Source: Cupriavidus plantarum (lineage in GTDB: Bacteria; Pseudomonadota; Gammaproteobacteria; Burkholderiales; Burkholderiaceae). Taken from it: 64,000 nucleotides of DNA. The position numbers and the translations under genes were made by a program. Below, piece after piece: positions 43,509-52,180 of this stretch (the first letter of the stretch is position 1; each line of letters begins with the position of its first letter). Below the pieces are notes generated by a model. That model worked only from the letters and a program-made list of their open reading frames with translations, searched no databases and was not told the DNA's origin. The DNA lies in assembly GCF_905397285.1 (NCBI RefSeq), contig NZ_CAJPUX010000004.1, positions 248,001 to 312,000 on the forward strand, in the 5' to 3' direction.

Positions 43509-43552
43509 ACTTCTTGTTGACTGCTTGTTGACTGCTTGTTGACTTCTTGTTG
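43509..43552. repeat. Four tandem 11-bp repeats between flhG and fliA
   Basis: Four contiguous units, read on the plus strand GACTTCTTGTT, GACTGCTTGTT, GACTGCTTGTT, GACTTCTTGTT (AACAAGMAGTC on the coding strand). They begin 5 bp after the flhG stop. The 11-bp unit equals about one helical turn, so a protein could bind along one DNA face; they may equally be a simple tandem expansion. Confidence 0.85.
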
Positions 43553-43556
43553 GTCC

Positions 43557-44279
43557 TTACGCGGGCATGGCGGCTGCCATGCTTCGCGGTGCTGCCGCGT
43601 CCGCGCGCAACGGCCAGCCATTGACGGCACCGGCCATGCGACGCAACGCCGTGGTGGCCGCGGCGGCCGGAAAGGCCTCCACCACGCAGCGTCCGAGGTG
43701 CAGGCCGCGCACGACCAGTGGATCCACTGGCAACGCGCCCGCACTGCTCGCTTCCACACCGAGGTACTGGCCCGCCGTGCGCGCCAGATTCCCGGTGATT
43801 GCCGTGACCGCCGCCTCGCTGGTCGCCATATTGACGACCAGGTGGAAGCGCCGGCACGCGTAAAGATGATGCAGCCGCTTGATGCACGCATAAGCGGCCG
43901 TGATCGATGTGGCGTCTGGCCGCATCACGATCACGAAGTTATGGGCCGCGCCGGCCAGCGGCGACAGCGAACCGTCCTGCATGGCGCGCGCGTCGATAAC
44001 GACGGTGCGCACGTCCGTGAGCGGCGTGCGACCTGCCAGCACATCGTCGAGCGACGCGCTGGGGGTCGTGCCGGCCAGCCGGGTCGCACGGGCGCCCTGC
44101 CGGTCTTCATCGACCAGGAGCACGCGCTCACCCTGCAGCGACAGCGCATTCGTCAGCCCGAGCGCGACGGTCGTCGCACCCGCGCCGGGCTCGCTCGCCA
44201 CGACCGCGATGCGCCGCGTCACGCGCGGCGCCAGCATGCGGCGCAGGCTTTCAGCCTGATCGGAACCGAGGATGGACAA
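43557..44279 (-). CDS. flhG: FlhG/FleN-like MinD-family ATPase with altered P-loop
   Basis: 240 aa. It is a ParA/MinD-type protein with LVDEDRQGARATRLAG and the VIVMRPDATSITAAYACIKR block of FlhG. The deviant Walker A, normally KGGxGK[ST], reads S29-E-P-G-A-G-A-T-T here, so both the signature Lys and the P-loop Lys are replaced. ATP hydrolysis may be weak or absent. FlhG limits flagellar number together with FlhF. It lies 3 bp after flhF. Confidence 0.85.
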   Translation of the reverse strand: MSILGSDQAESLRRMLAPRVTRRIAVVASEPGAGATTVALGLTNALSLQGERVLLVDEDRQGARATRLAGTTPSASLDDVLAGRTPLTDVRTVVIDARAMQDGSLSPLAGAAHNFVIVMRPDATSITAAYACIKRLHHLYACRRFHLVVNMATSEAAVTAITGNLARTAGQYLGVEASSAGALPVDPLVVRGLHLGRCVVEAFPAAAATTALRRMAGAVNGWPLRADAAAPRSMAAAMPA

Positions 44280-44282
44280 GGC

Positions 44283-46832
44283 TTACTCTCCCATCGACGC
44301 CATCGAGGCCATCGCGTCCATTTGCATGGCTTCGGCCGATCCCGCGTCCATCGATCGCGCGAATTGCGTCGCGGCCAGCGCGGCGGATGGCGGCGCGACG
44401 TCTTTCACGGCGGCCAAGGGAGCGGCCATGGAGGTGGCCATCGGGGTGGTCATCGAACGGCCCGGATAGTTCTCCAGCACGTCGAGCAGCGCGAGCAGGC
44501 GGCTCATCCCTTCGTTCAGCACGGTGCCCTGTACCGGCGCATTGACGCGCGCCAGGGCGCGGCCGGCGAGGCGCGACAGGAACGCCGGCGCGGTGGCGCT
44601 CGGCGCATGCTGCAGGCGCAGCGTGGTCAGACCGAGCTGGATCGAGACGAGATTGGTATGGATCGATGCGTCGGCATCGGCGCCCGAACGCTCCCCTGCC
44701 TCCAGCCCGAAATGTTCCGCGGCATGACGCAGCGTTCGGAACTGCTCTTCGGCGCCATCGGCCCAGCGCGACCAGCGCGCGACGTGTGCGGCCTCGCCGG
44801 CGAGGGCGGCGTCGCAGAGGATGTACTCGGTGGAAAGCATCTCGCCGGATGCGCGATCGACCAGGCGCGACACCACGAGGCACGCCTCGATGCCGGCTTC
44901 CGAGCCGTCCGTGCGCACTCGCGCGGCGGTACGGACCTGGCCTTCGGGCACGCGCACGATGCAGTGGCCCAGCCACTGCACGGCGTCGCGATCGCGCCAC
45001 GGTAATTCGCCGATCGCATGGAACGTCAGCGTGTCGGCGATGGTGTCGAGCTTGTTGGCCATACCGTTGGCGATGACGCGCGTCGTCTTGCGCGTACCGG
45101 CCACCCAGCGTTCGCCGGTCTGTTGCCAGCGCGCGAGCGTGGTCGTGGTCGGCAGCGATGCGTGCAGATTGACCACGGTTCGCGCGGCGGCGAGCGTGGC
45201 GCGCACCGTGGCGGCCTCTGCTTCGGCTTCCGCTTCGGCGAGCGACTGCCGCGTGCGGGACGACGGCACGAGCGTGGTCGCGAGCGGCATGCCGTCGCGA
45301 TCGGCGAGCCACAGGGTCTGCTGCAGCAGTTGCGGCGCGCGGCGGCCCTGCGTGGGCAGGGTGGCGGTGCTCGTCACCGCGAGCACGTAGCGATCGCACG
45401 CGCGCGCGGCGTCGCGGCACATCGTCAGGCGAACCTGTTGCGCGGCCTGGCGCAGCGCCGGGCCGCCGGTGGCGCGCTGCTGCCACAGCGAGCGCGCGAG
45501 TTCGAATCCATACTGCGCGGCGTTCAGTTCTTCGACGCAGACGCCAACCGCGTTGGCGCTGTCCGTCAGCGAACGGAGCACGTCGTCGGCGCCGCTTTGC
45601 TGCGCGGCCGGTGCGCGCCCATCGCGCACTTCGTCCGCGGCGGCCTGACGGCGGGCCGCATCGGCGTCCGCGAACAGCGAGCCGCGGCGCGGCGTCAGGA
45701 ACGCGCGCTCGACCAGCGCCGCGCCCTGTGCAAGTTCAAGGTGCTCGGGCACGCGCTGGCCAGTGGACGCATAGAACACCGGCAGGCGGTGACGGATCAC
45801 GACGTCGAGCACGGAGCCCAGGTGCGTCGCTTCATCGAGCTTGCTGATGATGCAGCCGTCCAGACCTGGGGCATTCGCACCCGCGGCCGGCAGGGCATCG
45901 TGACGGTAGGCGTGCACCACCTCGTTGAGTGTGTCGCCGTGGCTCGCGCCGTTGAGCACCAGCACGCGCTGCACGGGTGCCTGCACGCCGGCCAGCATCG
46001 CAATCTGGTCGGACAGGCTGCGGTCGCGCTGGCTCATGCCCACGGTATCGATGATGACGAGGTGCTTCTCCTTCATCGCGTTGAGCGCGAAGCGCAGGTC
46101 GGCCGCGTCCTTCACCGCGTGCACGGGCACGCCGAGAATGTCGCCGTAGATGCGCAGCTGCTCGTGCGCGCCGATCCGGAAGCTGTCGGTAGTCAGCAGG
46201 GCGAGCTGCTCGGGACCGTGTCGCAGCACGAACCGCGCCGCCAGCTTCGCGGTGGTCGTGGTCTTGCCGACGCCGGTCGGGCCGATCAGCGCGAGTACGC
46301 CGCCCTGCGCGAACAGCGCGTCTTCATCGGACAGCACGGGCACCTTGCGCGCGAGTTCCTGACGGATCCAGCCCATTGCGGCGGGACGGTCGTAGCCGAC
46401 CGGCAGCTTGCTCAGCAGCGTGCGCGACAGCTGGCCGGAGAAGCCCGCGTTGACGAGCCATTCGAAGAGCGACTCCCGCAACGGATCGCCGGCGGACACG
46501 CCCGGCGCGTTGCCGCCCGACAAACCCGCGAACTGGCGCTCGAGCATCGCCCGCATGGAGGCGAGCTCGCCGCGCAGGTCGCCGAGCTCGGCGCCATCCT
46601 GCGGCGCGGTCGCCAGCAGCGATGCGGCGGGCTGCGCCACGATGGGCGTCGGCTCGACGTACTGGACGGCCGTCGCCGAAACGGCGCCGAGATCGGTATC
46701 GCGCATCGCGACGATCTCCACACCGCCCTCGACGGTCCGGTTGGACAGGACCACGGCGTCAGGGCCCATGGCCTCGCGCACCTTGCGCATCGCTTCGCGG
46801 CCATTCGCCGCCACAAACTTTGCCACGCTCAT
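44283..46832 (-). CDS. flhF: FlhF SRP-type GTPase with a 460-residue extra C-terminal region
   Basis: 849 aa. The N-terminal B domain (MSVAKFVAANGREAMRKVRE) is followed by the NG GTPase domain: G1 GPTGVGKTTTTAKLA (184-198), G3 DTVGMSQRD (262-270) and KLDEA (331-335). FlhF normally ends soon after this; here residues about 390-849 are additional. This tail contains an EAEAEAEA run, WQQTGERWVAG and a region ELPWRDRDAVQWLGHC that may be a separate fold, and ends in Met/Ala/Ser repeats. FlhF places the flagellum at the pole. I do not recognise the added region. Confidence 0.9.
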   Translation of the reverse strand: MSVAKFVAANGREAMRKVREAMGPDAVVLSNRTVEGGVEIVAMRDTDLGAVSATAVQYVEPTPIVAQPAASLLATAPQDGAELGDLRGELASMRAMLERQFAGLSGGNAPGVSAGDPLRESLFEWLVNAGFSGQLSRTLLSKLPVGYDRPAAMGWIRQELARKVPVLSDEDALFAQGGVLALIGPTGVGKTTTTAKLAARFVLRHGPEQLALLTTDSFRIGAHEQLRIYGDILGVPVHAVKDAADLRFALNAMKEKHLVIIDTVGMSQRDRSLSDQIAMLAGVQAPVQRVLVLNGASHGDTLNEVVHAYRHDALPAAGANAPGLDGCIISKLDEATHLGSVLDVVIRHRLPVFYASTGQRVPEHLELAQGAALVERAFLTPRRGSLFADADAARRQAAADEVRDGRAPAAQQSGADDVLRSLTDSANAVGVCVEELNAAQYGFELARSLWQQRATGGPALRQAAQQVRLTMCRDAARACDRYVLAVTSTATLPTQGRRAPQLLQQTLWLADRDGMPLATTLVPSSRTRQSLAEAEAEAEAATVRATLAAARTVVNLHASLPTTTTLARWQQTGERWVAGTRKTTRVIANGMANKLDTIADTLTFHAIGELPWRDRDAVQWLGHCIVRVPEGQVRTAARVRTDGSEAGIEACLVVSRLVDRASGEMLSTEYILCDAALAGEAAHVARWSRWADGAEEQFRTLRHAAEHFGLEAGERSGADADASIHTNLVSIQLGLTTLRLQHAPSATAPAFLSRLAGRALARVNAPVQGTVLNEGMSRLLALLDVLENYPGRSMTTPMATSMAAPLAAVKDVAPPSAALAATQFARSMDAGSAEAMQMDAMASMASMGE

Positions 46833-46845
46833 GTTCGTAGGTTCC

Positions 46846-48936
46846 TCAGGCAGCGCCGCCGATCATCGCGGTGATGCGGATATTGCGGTTGTCCGGTACT
46901 TCGGCATGCGACAGCACCTTCAGTTGCGGCAGCGTCCGGCGCAGGAAGCGCGCCATCAGCGGACGCAGCGGCGACGGCACGAGCAGCACCGGATCGAGAC
47001 CCAGTTGCTCCTGACGCGCGACTGCGCCCTGCGCCTGTTGCAGCAGCGCATCGGCCAGACCCGGCTCGATGCCGCCGCCATTCGACAGCGCCTGCGTCAG
47101 CACGCGCTCGAGACCCGCGTCGAGGCTGATGACCTGCAGATCCGCGTTGTTCGGGAACAGCTGCTGCGTGATCGCACGACCCAGCGCCATGCGGACCAGC
47201 GCCGTGAGTTCGGTGGGATCGCTGATCTTCGGCGCATGCTCGGCGATCACGTCCAGGATCGTGCGCATGTCGCGGATGGGGACCCCTTCGTCCAGCAGGT
47301 TCTGCAGCACCTTCTGCAGGCCCGTCAGCGAGATGGTCTTCGGCACGAGGTCTTCGGTCAGCTTCGGCGAATCCTTTGCGATGCGGTCCAGCAGCGCCTG
47401 CACTTCCTGACGGCCGAGCAGTTCGGAGGCGTGCATCTGAATCAGGTGGTTCAGGTGCGTGGCGACCACCGTGCTCGCATCGACCACCGTGTAACCGTAG
47501 GCCTGTGCCTGCTCCTTGAGGCCTGCGTCGATCCACACGGCCGGCAGGCCGAAGGCGGGGTCGCGCGTGGCGGCGCCCGGCAGCGTGCCGGTGACCTGTC
47601 CCGGGTTGATCGCCATCCACTGGCCCGGTGTCGCTTCGCCCTGGCCGATCTCCACGCCCTTGAGCGTGATGCGGTAGGCGTTCGGCTTGAGTTCGAGGTT
47701 GTCGCGGATGTGCACCACGGGCACCAGGAAGCCGATGTCCTGCGCGATCTTCTTGCGAATGCTCTTGATGCGGCCGAGCAGCTCGCCGTTCTGCGCGCGG
47801 TCGACCAGCGTGATCAGGCGGTAGCCGACTTCCATGCCCAGGGGATCCACCAGCGTCACGTCGTCCCACGTCGCTTCGGTGGTTTCCGGCGCCACTGCCG
47901 GCGCGCGTTCGTCGCGCTTCTGCTGCGTCTGCGCGGCCGCTGCGTCGCGGCGCATCGTGTAGCGACCGAACCAGGCGAGCGAGCCGGCCAGCAGCAGGAA
48001 TGCGAAATGCGGCATGCCCGGGATGATGCCCATCATGCCGATGATGCCGGCGGTCAGGAACATCACGCGCGGGTTGGAGAACAGCTGGCCCGTAAGCTGC
48101 TGGCCGACGTCCTGCTCGTTCGACACGCGCGACACGATCACACCGGCGGCGGTGGAGATGATCAGCGCCGGGATCTGCGCCACGAGGCCGTCACCGATCG
48201 TCAGCAGCGTGTAGTTGCGCACGGCCGTGGAGAAGTCCAGGTCGTGCTGCACCATGCCGACCACCATGCCCGCGGCAATGTTGATGAACATGATGAGCAG
48301 ACCGGCCACGGCATCGCCACGCACGAACTTGCTGGCACCGTCCATCGCGCCGTAGAAGTCGGATTCCTGCGCCACTTCGGCGCGGCGCTTCTTGGCGCCT
48401 TCCTCGTTGATCAGGCCCGCGTTCAGGTCGGCGTCGATCGCCATCTGCTTGCCGGGCATCGCATCGAGCATGAAGCGCGCGCCCACCTCGGCGATACGGC
48501 CCGCACCTTTGGTAATCACCATGAAGTTGATGACCACGAGGATCGCGAACACCACGATACCGACCGCGAAGTTGCCGCCGACCAGGAAGTGGCCGAACGC
48601 CTCGATCACCTTGCCAGCGGCGTCCGGACCCGTATGGCCCTCGAGCAGCACCACGCGGGTGGAGGCAACGTTCAGCGACAGGCGGAGCAGCGTCGTGAAC
48701 AGCAGCACGGCCGGGAACGCCGCGAAGTCGAGCGCCTTCTGCGTGTACATACCGACCAGCAGCACCATGATCGACAGCGCGATGTTGAAGGTGAACAGCA
48801 GATCGAGGACGACCGCAGGCAGCGGCAGGATCATCATGCCGAGGATCATGACGATCAGCAGCGGTCCGGCCAGGGCCTTCATCTGCGCGCCCGATCGGAC
48901 GCCAGGCATGTTGAATAGATTGGTCAGTGCGTTCAT
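46846..48936 (-). CDS. flhA: Flagellar export gate protein FlhA
   Basis: 696 aa, standard for the family. About eight N-terminal membrane helices include the conserved loop KGAGRIAEVGARFMLDAMPG and the QMAIDADLNAGLIN segment. The cytoplasmic domain (LGMEVGYRLITLVD, PGQWMAINPG) docks chaperone-substrate complexes. The start overlaps the flhB stop (ATGA). Confidence 0.97.
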   Translation of the reverse strand: MNALTNLFNMPGVRSGAQMKALAGPLLIVMILGMMILPLPAVVLDLLFTFNIALSIMVLLVGMYTQKALDFAAFPAVLLFTTLLRLSLNVASTRVVLLEGHTGPDAAGKVIEAFGHFLVGGNFAVGIVVFAILVVINFMVITKGAGRIAEVGARFMLDAMPGKQMAIDADLNAGLINEEGAKKRRAEVAQESDFYGAMDGASKFVRGDAVAGLLIMFINIAAGMVVGMVQHDLDFSTAVRNYTLLTIGDGLVAQIPALIISTAAGVIVSRVSNEQDVGQQLTGQLFSNPRVMFLTAGIIGMMGIIPGMPHFAFLLLAGSLAWFGRYTMRRDAAAAQTQQKRDERAPAVAPETTEATWDDVTLVDPLGMEVGYRLITLVDRAQNGELLGRIKSIRKKIAQDIGFLVPVVHIRDNLELKPNAYRITLKGVEIGQGEATPGQWMAINPGQVTGTLPGAATRDPAFGLPAVWIDAGLKEQAQAYGYTVVDASTVVATHLNHLIQMHASELLGRQEVQALLDRIAKDSPKLTEDLVPKTISLTGLQKVLQNLLDEGVPIRDMRTILDVIAEHAPKISDPTELTALVRMALGRAITQQLFPNNADLQVISLDAGLERVLTQALSNGGGIEPGLADALLQQAQGAVARQEQLGLDPVLLVPSPLRPLMARFLRRTLPQLKVLSHAEVPDNRNIRITAMIGGAA

Positions 48937-50075
48937 GCGCGGCTTTCCGGTACGGCGAGTTCATCGGGCACAAACAGTTCCGTCGGGCCGCCCGGCTGCG
49001 GACCGTTGGAGTAGTGCCAGTTCTTGAGTTGGAAGACCCAGGCCAGGACCTCGGCCACGGCGGTGTACAGGCCCGAGGGGATTTCATGGCCGATGTCCAC
49101 ATGACGATGCAGCGCCCGCGCCAGCGGCGGCGCGGAGAGGATCGGCACGCGATGTTCGGCGGCCAACTCGCGAATGCGAGCGGCCACTTCGTCTGCACCC
49201 TTTGCCACGACGCGCGGGGCGCTCATGCGGCCTTCCTCGTACTTGAGCGCCACGGCGAAGTGCGTCGGGTTGGTCACGACCACGTCCGCCTTGGGCACCT
49301 CGGCCATCATCCGGCGGCGCGCGATCGCGCGTTGCTGCTGGCGGATACGCGCCTTGATGTGCGGATCGCCGTCGCTTTCCTTCATTTCCTGCTTGATCTC
49401 TTCCTTCGTCATGCGGAGCTTCTTGTAGAAGGTCCACATCTGCCAGGGCACGTCGATGGCGGCGACCAGCAGCAGGGAACCGGCCACGACGCCGCACACG
49501 TAGAGCACGAGTTCCGCCATGTGCAGCAGCGCCTCGTTGACCGGCGCGCTCATCAGCGCGATGGCCTCGGGCAGGCGGCGCCACAGCATCCACGAGGCCA
49601 CGCCGCCGACGAGCAGCGACTTGGCGATGGCCTTGGCGAGTTCCACGAGCGCCTGCGTCGAGAACATGCGGCCGATGCCCTTGAGCGGCGACAGGCGCGT
49701 GAAATCCGGCGCGAACGACTTGGTCGAAAACAGCCAGCCGCCCAGCGCCAGCGGCCCGACAAGCGCGGCGACGGCGAAGATCAGCAGGATCGGCAGGAAG
49801 ACCAGCAGGCAATCCCAGATCATCACCGCGAACTGGGAAAGCATGCGATGGGTATCGAACGCGGTCGCGGGCTCGAACGCCAGCCCGGCGTGCATCGCCA
49901 TGTTGAGCTGGCGGCCGAGCGTGCCGCCGAACAGCCACAGCGTGAACACGCCCGTCATCAGCATCATGAACGTGCCGAGCTCGCGCGAACGCACCACCTG
50001 GCCCTCTTCGCGCGCCTTCTCCAGGCGCCGGGCTGTGGCGGGTTCGGTTTTCTCGAGATCGCTTTCCTCGGACAT
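48933..50075 (-). CDS. flhB: Flagellar export switch protein FlhB
   Basis: 380 aa from the ATG at 50075 (MSEESDLEKTEPATARRLEK, the classic FlhB start). Four membrane helices are followed by the cytoplasmic domain with the self-cleavage site NPTH in VVVTNPTHFAVALKYE. Cleavage there changes export from hook to filament proteins. The gene is first in the flhB-flhA-flhF-flhG-fliA-flhE operon and has a sigma-28-like site upstream. Confidence 0.97.
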   Translation of the reverse strand: MSEESDLEKTEPATARRLEKAREEGQVVRSRELGTFMMLMTGVFTLWLFGGTLGRQLNMAMHAGLAFEPATAFDTHRMLSQFAVMIWDCLLVFLPILLIFAVAALVGPLALGGWLFSTKSFAPDFTRLSPLKGIGRMFSTQALVELAKAIAKSLLVGGVASWMLWRRLPEAIALMSAPVNEALLHMAELVLYVCGVVAGSLLLVAAIDVPWQMWTFYKKLRMTKEEIKQEMKESDGDPHIKARIRQQQRAIARRRMMAEVPKADVVVTNPTHFAVALKYEEGRMSAPRVVAKGADEVAARIRELAAEHRVPILSAPPLARALHRHVDIGHEIPSGLYTAVAEVLAWVFQLKNWHYSNGPQPGGPTELFVPDELAVPESRA

Positions 50076-50210
50076 GACGCTCCATACGTCCATTGCGAAG
50101 CGCGCGGACGGCCCTTCGTTAGCGTGGATTATCAAATCCTCGCGGGGCGGGCATTAGGAGGAAAAGGGAGGGAAATCCGCGCCTGTTTGGGGAATGAGCG
50201 GTCGCGGGGG

Positions 50211-50238
50211 TTAACGGTGCGGGAGGGAGGAAGCTTTA
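50211..50238 (-). promoter_or_regulatory. Candidate sigma-28 promoter for the flhB operon
   Basis: On the minus strand TAAAGCTT (50238-50231), a 12-bp spacer and ACCGTTAA (50218-50211). It lies about 140 bp upstream of flhB and matches the pattern of the flgM and flgK sites. Confidence 0.55.
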
Positions 50239-50246
50239 GGGGCGAG

Positions 50247-50276
50247 AAAAAATATGGCGATTACATTACATCGCCA
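50247..50276 (-). terminator. Rho-independent terminator after yceH
   Basis: TGGCGAT and ATCGCCA form a 7-bp stem with an 8-nt loop, 10 bp after the yceH stop, followed on the minus strand by TATTTTTTC. Confidence 0.75.
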
Positions 50277-50286
50277 CGACGGCAGG

Positions 50287-50991
50287 TCATTCGCCCGGCT
50301 TCGGTACGGCGATGCCGAGTTGCCCCGCCATTTCCTCCACTAGCGCCCGAAGCCTGGCGACCTCGTCGGCCAGTTCCCGATGGCCGATGCGCAGGGACTC
50401 GATTTCCGAAGGCGAGATGTGCGCCGCGCCGGGGCTGGCGTTGGTGGCCGCCAACGGTTCGGGCATCGCGACTTCGCCGCACAGCAGATGCATCCATCGG
50501 CTTTCCCGTTCGCCCGGGGCGCGGGGCAGGCGGACGACGAACGGCGGCTCGTGCGCGGCCAGTTCGTCGAGGAACGCCTCGACGGACGAGATATCGGCAA
50601 ACGCGTGCAGCCGCGCCGAATTGAGGCGCAACTCGGCGGGCGTCTGCGGTCCGCGCAGCAGCAGCGTGGCGAGTAGCGCCGCGGACTGGCTGGGCACGCC
50701 GAGGACGCGGCCGAGGTTCTGCTCGAAGCGCGGCACGCGGCTGCTGCTGCCTTCGAAGACGAGGCTCAACGACTTCAGCCCGTCGATCGCGGTCAGCACT
50801 TCGTCCTCGCTGACATTCATGACGGGCGAGCGCGCGGTCTTCTGGTTACAACCGGCCGTCAAGGCGTTGAGCGTCAGCGGATACGTGTCGGGTACCGTGT
50901 ACTGCTTCTCGAGCAAGACGGCCACCACGCGGCCCTCGATGGGTGTCAGGGCGCGGATCGGGGGACGGGATGCGGGAGACTCGGGGGCCAT
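50287..50991 (-). CDS. YceH family protein (DUF480)
   Basis: 234 aa from the ATG at 50991; an ATG at 51036 would add 15 residues and neither has a clear ribosome site. The two winged-helix units of DUF480 are visible: LTPIEGRVVAVLLEKQYTVP with LNALTAGCNQKTARSP, and LLATLLLRGPQTPAELRLNS. The family is widespread with no established role. The C-terminus carries a short coiled coil (ELADEVARLRALVEEMA). Confidence 0.85.
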   Translation of the reverse strand: MAPESPASRPPIRALTPIEGRVVAVLLEKQYTVPDTYPLTLNALTAGCNQKTARSPVMNVSEDEVLTAIDGLKSLSLVFEGSSSRVPRFEQNLGRVLGVPSQSAALLATLLLRGPQTPAELRLNSARLHAFADISSVEAFLDELAAHEPPFVVRLPRAPGERESRWMHLLCGEVAMPEPLAATNASPGAAHISPSEIESLRIGHRELADEVARLRALVEEMAGQLGIAVPKPGE

Positions 50992-51133
50992 CGTTGCGGT
51001 AGGAATTCCATCTGGTGAGCGCACATTGAAACCCATGCGCCGTGATTACGCAATGTCGGCCGATATCGCCAGGATGGACAAAGCCCCCATCAGGGGGCTT
51101 CGGAACTGCGGGACTTCGATGTGTCGCCGATCG

Positions 51134-51553
51134 TCAGACCAGATTGATCTCGACGTGGATGTTGCCGGCCGTGGCCTTCGAATACGGGCACGTCTGGTGC
51201 GCGGTATCCACGAGCTGGCGCGCGACCTCGCGCTCGACGCCCGGAATATGGACGTTCAGCCGGGCCTGCAGCAGATAGGCATCGCCATGCTTCCCCAGGT
51301 CCACTTCCGTATCCACGCTCAGGTCCGCGGGCAGCTTGATCTTCTGCTTGCCGGCGGCCAGGCCGATCGCGCCGATAAAGCAGGCGGACCAGCCCGCCGC
51401 GAACAGCTGCTCGGGGTTCGTGCCGGAACCGTTCGAGCCCGGCGAAGACAGCTGGATATTCAGGCGGCCATCGTCGCTACGGGCTTCGCCATCGCGGCCA
51501 CCCGACGTGGTGTGGACCTTGCCGGTGTACAGGACTTTTTCGATGCGGGTCAT
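51134..51553 (-). CDS. ohr: Organic hydroperoxide resistance protein (Ohr/OsmC family)
   Basis: 139 aa. Two redox cysteines C58 (GWSACFIGA) and C122 (HQTCPYSKA) and the Arg in TSGGRDG are the Ohr catalytic set. It reduces organic hydroperoxides using lipoylated proteins. The motif spacing and length favour Ohr over OsmC. The ATG at 51553 has AAGGAG upstream. No OhrR gene lies alongside. Confidence 0.88.
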   Translation of the reverse strand: MTRIEKVLYTGKVHTTSGGRDGEARSDDGRLNIQLSSPGSNGSGTNPEQLFAAGWSACFIGAIGLAAGKQKIKLPADLSVDTEVDLGKHGDAYLLQARLNVHIPGVEREVARQLVDTAHQTCPYSKATAGNIHVEINLV

Positions 51554-51606
51554 GTTGTGCTCCTTGTTATAAGTGGAAGGCTGACAAGCTGCGGGAAAAC
51601 CCGGGC

Positions 51607-51924
51607 TCAGGCGTACGCGCCGTCGAGATACGGGTCGACGCTGCGGCCCGGCTCGGCGGACACGCCGGTACGGTCCCGGCCGGCGACGAACGCGGCGCGT
51701 GCGCCATCGAAGTACGGCTCAACGTTGCGGGCGCCGTCCGAGTACGGGCTGCGCGGCTCGCTGACGGTACGGGCGCCGTCGTAGTAAGGGCTGCGCTGGT
51801 CCTGGACCGAACGCGCGCCATCGGTGTACGGGTCGCGCGGGCTCGACACGGCTGCCTGGGCGGCGGCGGCCGAAGCGGCGAGGGCGACGGCGAGAAGAAC
51901 TTGCTTGGCGAAATTGGCGTTCAT
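51607..51924 (-). CDS. Exported small protein with five PYxDGAR repeats
   Basis: 105 aa from the ATG at 51924, preceded by AAAGGAA. A signal peptide (residues 1-24, ending AQAAVS) is followed by DPYTDGAR, SPYYDGAR, SPYSDGAR, EPYFDGAR and DPYLDGAY, spaced irregularly at about 13-25 residues. The region is otherwise polar and has no Cys. It would be periplasmic or surface-exposed. Function unknown. GTATC-type boxes upstream resemble those before the neighbouring two-component systems, so it may be one of their targets. Confidence 0.7.
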   Translation of the reverse strand: MNANFAKQVLLAVALAASAAAAQAAVSSPRDPYTDGARSVQDQRSPYYDGARTVSEPRSPYSDGARNVEPYFDGARAAFVAGRDRTGVSAEPGRSVDPYLDGAYA

Positions 51925-52008
51925 GATGGGTTCCTTTTGATATGCAGTGGATCGGTTCGGGCGACGCGCCGGTATGTCGTCGCCATGGATGCCATTAAAG
52001 TTGACCGA

Positions 52009-52076
52009 CGTATCGCGCCCGTATCGGCATCGCGGCGATTGTGTGAGCCGACGTATCCGTCCGGGAGGCTGATACA
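52009..52076. promoter_or_regulatory. GTATC boxes upstream of the PYxDGAR gene
   Basis: CGTATC at 52009-52014 and 52020-52025 (11-bp period), CGTATC at 52052-52057, and TGTATC on the minus strand at 52076-52071. The motif resembles the TGTATC pairs at 54313 and 56543, suggesting control by the adjacent OmpR-type regulators. Confidence 0.4.
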
Positions 52077-52112
52077 TCCGTGTACAAACTCGCTTTCCTT
52101 CCCACGCCGACA

Positions 52113-52163
52113 GAAAAAAAAGCCGCGGTGCACGCCACCGGTACGGGCGCACTGCCGCGGCTC
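52113..52163 (-). terminator. Rho-independent terminator of the first two-component operon
   Basis: AGCCGCGG (52121-52128) and CCGCGGCT (52155-52162) pair, with extra pairing inside the loop. On the minus strand the stem is followed by a run of eight T, ideal for termination after the histidine kinase at 52181. Confidence 0.85.
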
Positions 52164-52180
52164 AAGGGAGAGAAAATGGT

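Noticed and set aside
43509-43552. CRISPR array
   Set aside because: Contiguous 11-bp units without spacers are a tandem repeat, not a CRISPR.
46408-48918. 836-codon plus-strand open frame opposite flhF and flhA
   Set aside because: Mirror of the flhA coding sequence, low complexity, no recognisable motif.
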